Made by a program: the position numbers and the translations under genes. Positions 5,376-6,278 of a stretch of DNA of 6,278 nt are shown here, one piece after another. The stretch is from an uncultured Faecalibacterium sp. (GTDB lineage Bacteria > Bacillota > Clostridia > Oscillospirales > Ruminococcaceae). The stretch covers positions 1 to 6,278 of the forward strand of contig CALDLZ010000169.1 of assembly GCA_937915335.1 (NCBI GenBank), given 5' to 3'. Within the stretch, counting starts at the first letter, position 1; each line of letters begins with the position of its first letter. The notes beneath the pieces are model-generated. The model saw only the letters and a program-made list of their open reading frames with translations, searched no databases and was not told the origin of the DNA.

Positions 5376-6278
5376 ATGCCGAGACCCGGAAAACAGACCA
5401 CCGAGCGCGCAAAGGATTTCAAGGGCACCCTGCGGCAGCTCATCCGCGCCATGGGCCAGTATAAGCTCACCCTTGTCGTTGTTATCGTTTTTGCCATCCT
5501 TTCCACCATCTTCAACATTGCAGGCCCCAAGATCCTGGCCAAGGCCACCACAGCCCTTGCCACCGGCTGGATCGCCAAACTGCGGGGCGTGGGCGGCATT
5601 GATTTCGCCTACATTGGCAAAATTCTGCTGATCCTGCTGGCCATGTACCTCTGCTCCGCAGCGTTCAGTTTCATTCAGGGCTGGCTGATGACCGGCCTTT
5701 CCCAGAAAGTCTGCTACGATTTCCGCAAGCAGATCAGCGAAAAGATCAACCGCCTGCCCCTGGCCTATTTTGAAAAGCGGACCGTCGGCGAGGTGCTCTC
5801 CCGCATCACCAACGATGTGGATACGCTGGGCCAGAGCCTGAACCAGAGCGTCACCCAGCTCATCACCAGCATCGCCACCATGATCGGCGTGCTGATTATG
5901 ATGCTCTCCATCAGCCCCAAAATGACCCTGATTGCCCTGCTCATCCTGCCCGTCTCCCTGGCATTGGTCATGCTGGTGGTCAAGTTCAGTCAGAAATATT
6001 TCAAGGCACAGCAGGCCACCCTGGGCGTTGTGAACGGCCAGGTGGAGGAGGTCTACTCCGGTCATAACGTCATCAAGGCGTTCAACCGGGAAGCTGCCGT
6101 GCTGGAGGACTTCAACGCCGCCAACGACAAGCTGTTTGAATCTGCCTGGAAGAGCCAATTTCTCTCTGGCCTGATGCAGCCCATTATGAACTTTGTGGGC
6201 AATCTGGGCTATGTAGCCGTCGCCATCGTCGGCAGTATCTTTGCCGCCAACGGCATCATCACCATCGGCGACATTCAG
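5376..6278 (+). CDS. ABC exporter half-transporter, second subunit (N-terminal part)
   Basis: Partial: 301 codons are present and the frame is open to the right edge. The protein opens with a basic cytoplasmic tail (RPGKQ... KDFKGTLRQLIRAMGQYK), then membrane helices at about 31-52, 80-104, 157-178, 182-203 and 263-290. Coupling-helix segments are visible: YFEKRTVGEVLSRITNDVDTL (131-151) and VEEVYSGHNVIKAFNRE (223-239), both standard for type IV ABC exporters. Unlike its neighbour, it has only a short TM1-TM2 loop. AAAGGAGG (5359-5366) is 9 nt from the chosen ATG; an in-frame ATG at 5367 touches the ribosome site and is unlikely. One nucleotide separates it from the previous stop, so the two subunits are very probably made together and form a heterodimer. 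The ATPase domain, expected to hold the intact catalytic Glu and His, is beyond the window. Confidence 0.92.
   Translation, partial: MPRPGKQTTERAKDFKGTLRQLIRAMGQYKLTLVVVIVFAILSTIFNIAGPKILAKATTALATGWIAKLRGVGGIDFAYIGKILLILLAMYLCSAAFSFIQGWLMTGLSQKVCYDFRKQISEKINRLPLAYFEKRTVGEVLSRITNDVDTLGQSLNQSVTQLITSIATMIGVLIMMLSISPKMTLIALLILPVSLALVMLVVKFSQKYFKAQQATLGVVNGQVEEVYSGHNVIKAFNREAAVLEDFNAANDKLFESAWKSQFLSGLMQPIMNFVGNLGYVAVAIVGSIFAANGIITIGDIQ

Noticed and set aside
5274..6158. A 294-codon minus-strand frame opposite the second exporter gene
   Set aside because: Same His/Gln/Gly-rich antisense composition, no ribosome site of note, and the plus strand encodes a clear half-transporter.
1..6278. CRISPR array, insertion sequence, prophage attachment site or tRNA
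   Set aside because: No spaced long direct repeats, transposase motifs, terminal inverted repeats or cloverleaf-like sequences were found. The CGATATA repeats are short and promoter-bound, so they read as an operator.

Overview
The window looks like chromosomal DNA of a Gram-positive, low-oxygen gut Clostridia lineage (Oscillospiraceae/Ruminococcaceae, Faecalibacterium-like). This is inferred from GC-rich codons, strong AAAGGAGG ribosome sites, sigma-A type promoters, short U-tailed terminators, and a PadR plus DUF2812 gene pair. No species can be named from the sequence alone. No mobile element, tRNA, rRNA or CRISPR array was seen.

Layout. (1) Positions 1-258, minus strand: the N-terminal 86 codons of the AAA+ ATPase RarA (MgsA), cut by the window edge. 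(2) Positions 259-443: a divergent regulatory region with a promoter facing each way and a Fur-like palindrome between them. (3) Positions 444-1468, plus: endonuclease III (nth) overlapping by ATGA a small GlsB/YeaQ-type membrane protein, closed by a strong intrinsic terminator. (4) Positions 1520-2419: a consensus promoter overlaid with a repeated operator (CGATATA motifs), then a PadR-family repressor overlapping by ATGA a DUF2812 membrane protein, followed by a hairpin terminator. (5) Positions 2509-6278: a dyad, a MarR-family regulator, and two consecutive ABC exporter half-transporter genes. The second runs off the right edge.

How the genes work together. RarA and Nth are both genome-maintenance proteins: RarA acts at stalled forks and Nth repairs oxidised pyrimidines. 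They share one divergent control region. The PadR/DUF2812 pair is a self-contained, probably autoregulated unit whose output is unknown. The MarR regulator is translationally coupled to the first half-transporter, which is nearly contiguous with the second. This is the usual arrangement of a ligand-responsive repressor controlling a heterodimeric multidrug-type exporter. The first subunit carries Asp in place of the catalytic Glu and Gln in place of the H-loop His, as expected for the degenerate-site partner of such a heterodimer. It also has a roughly 200-residue insertion between its first two membrane helices.

The items most worth a second look are the repeated operator in front of padR, the Fur-like box between rarA and nth (Nth is an iron-sulfur enzyme), and the large acidic extracellular insertion in the exporter.
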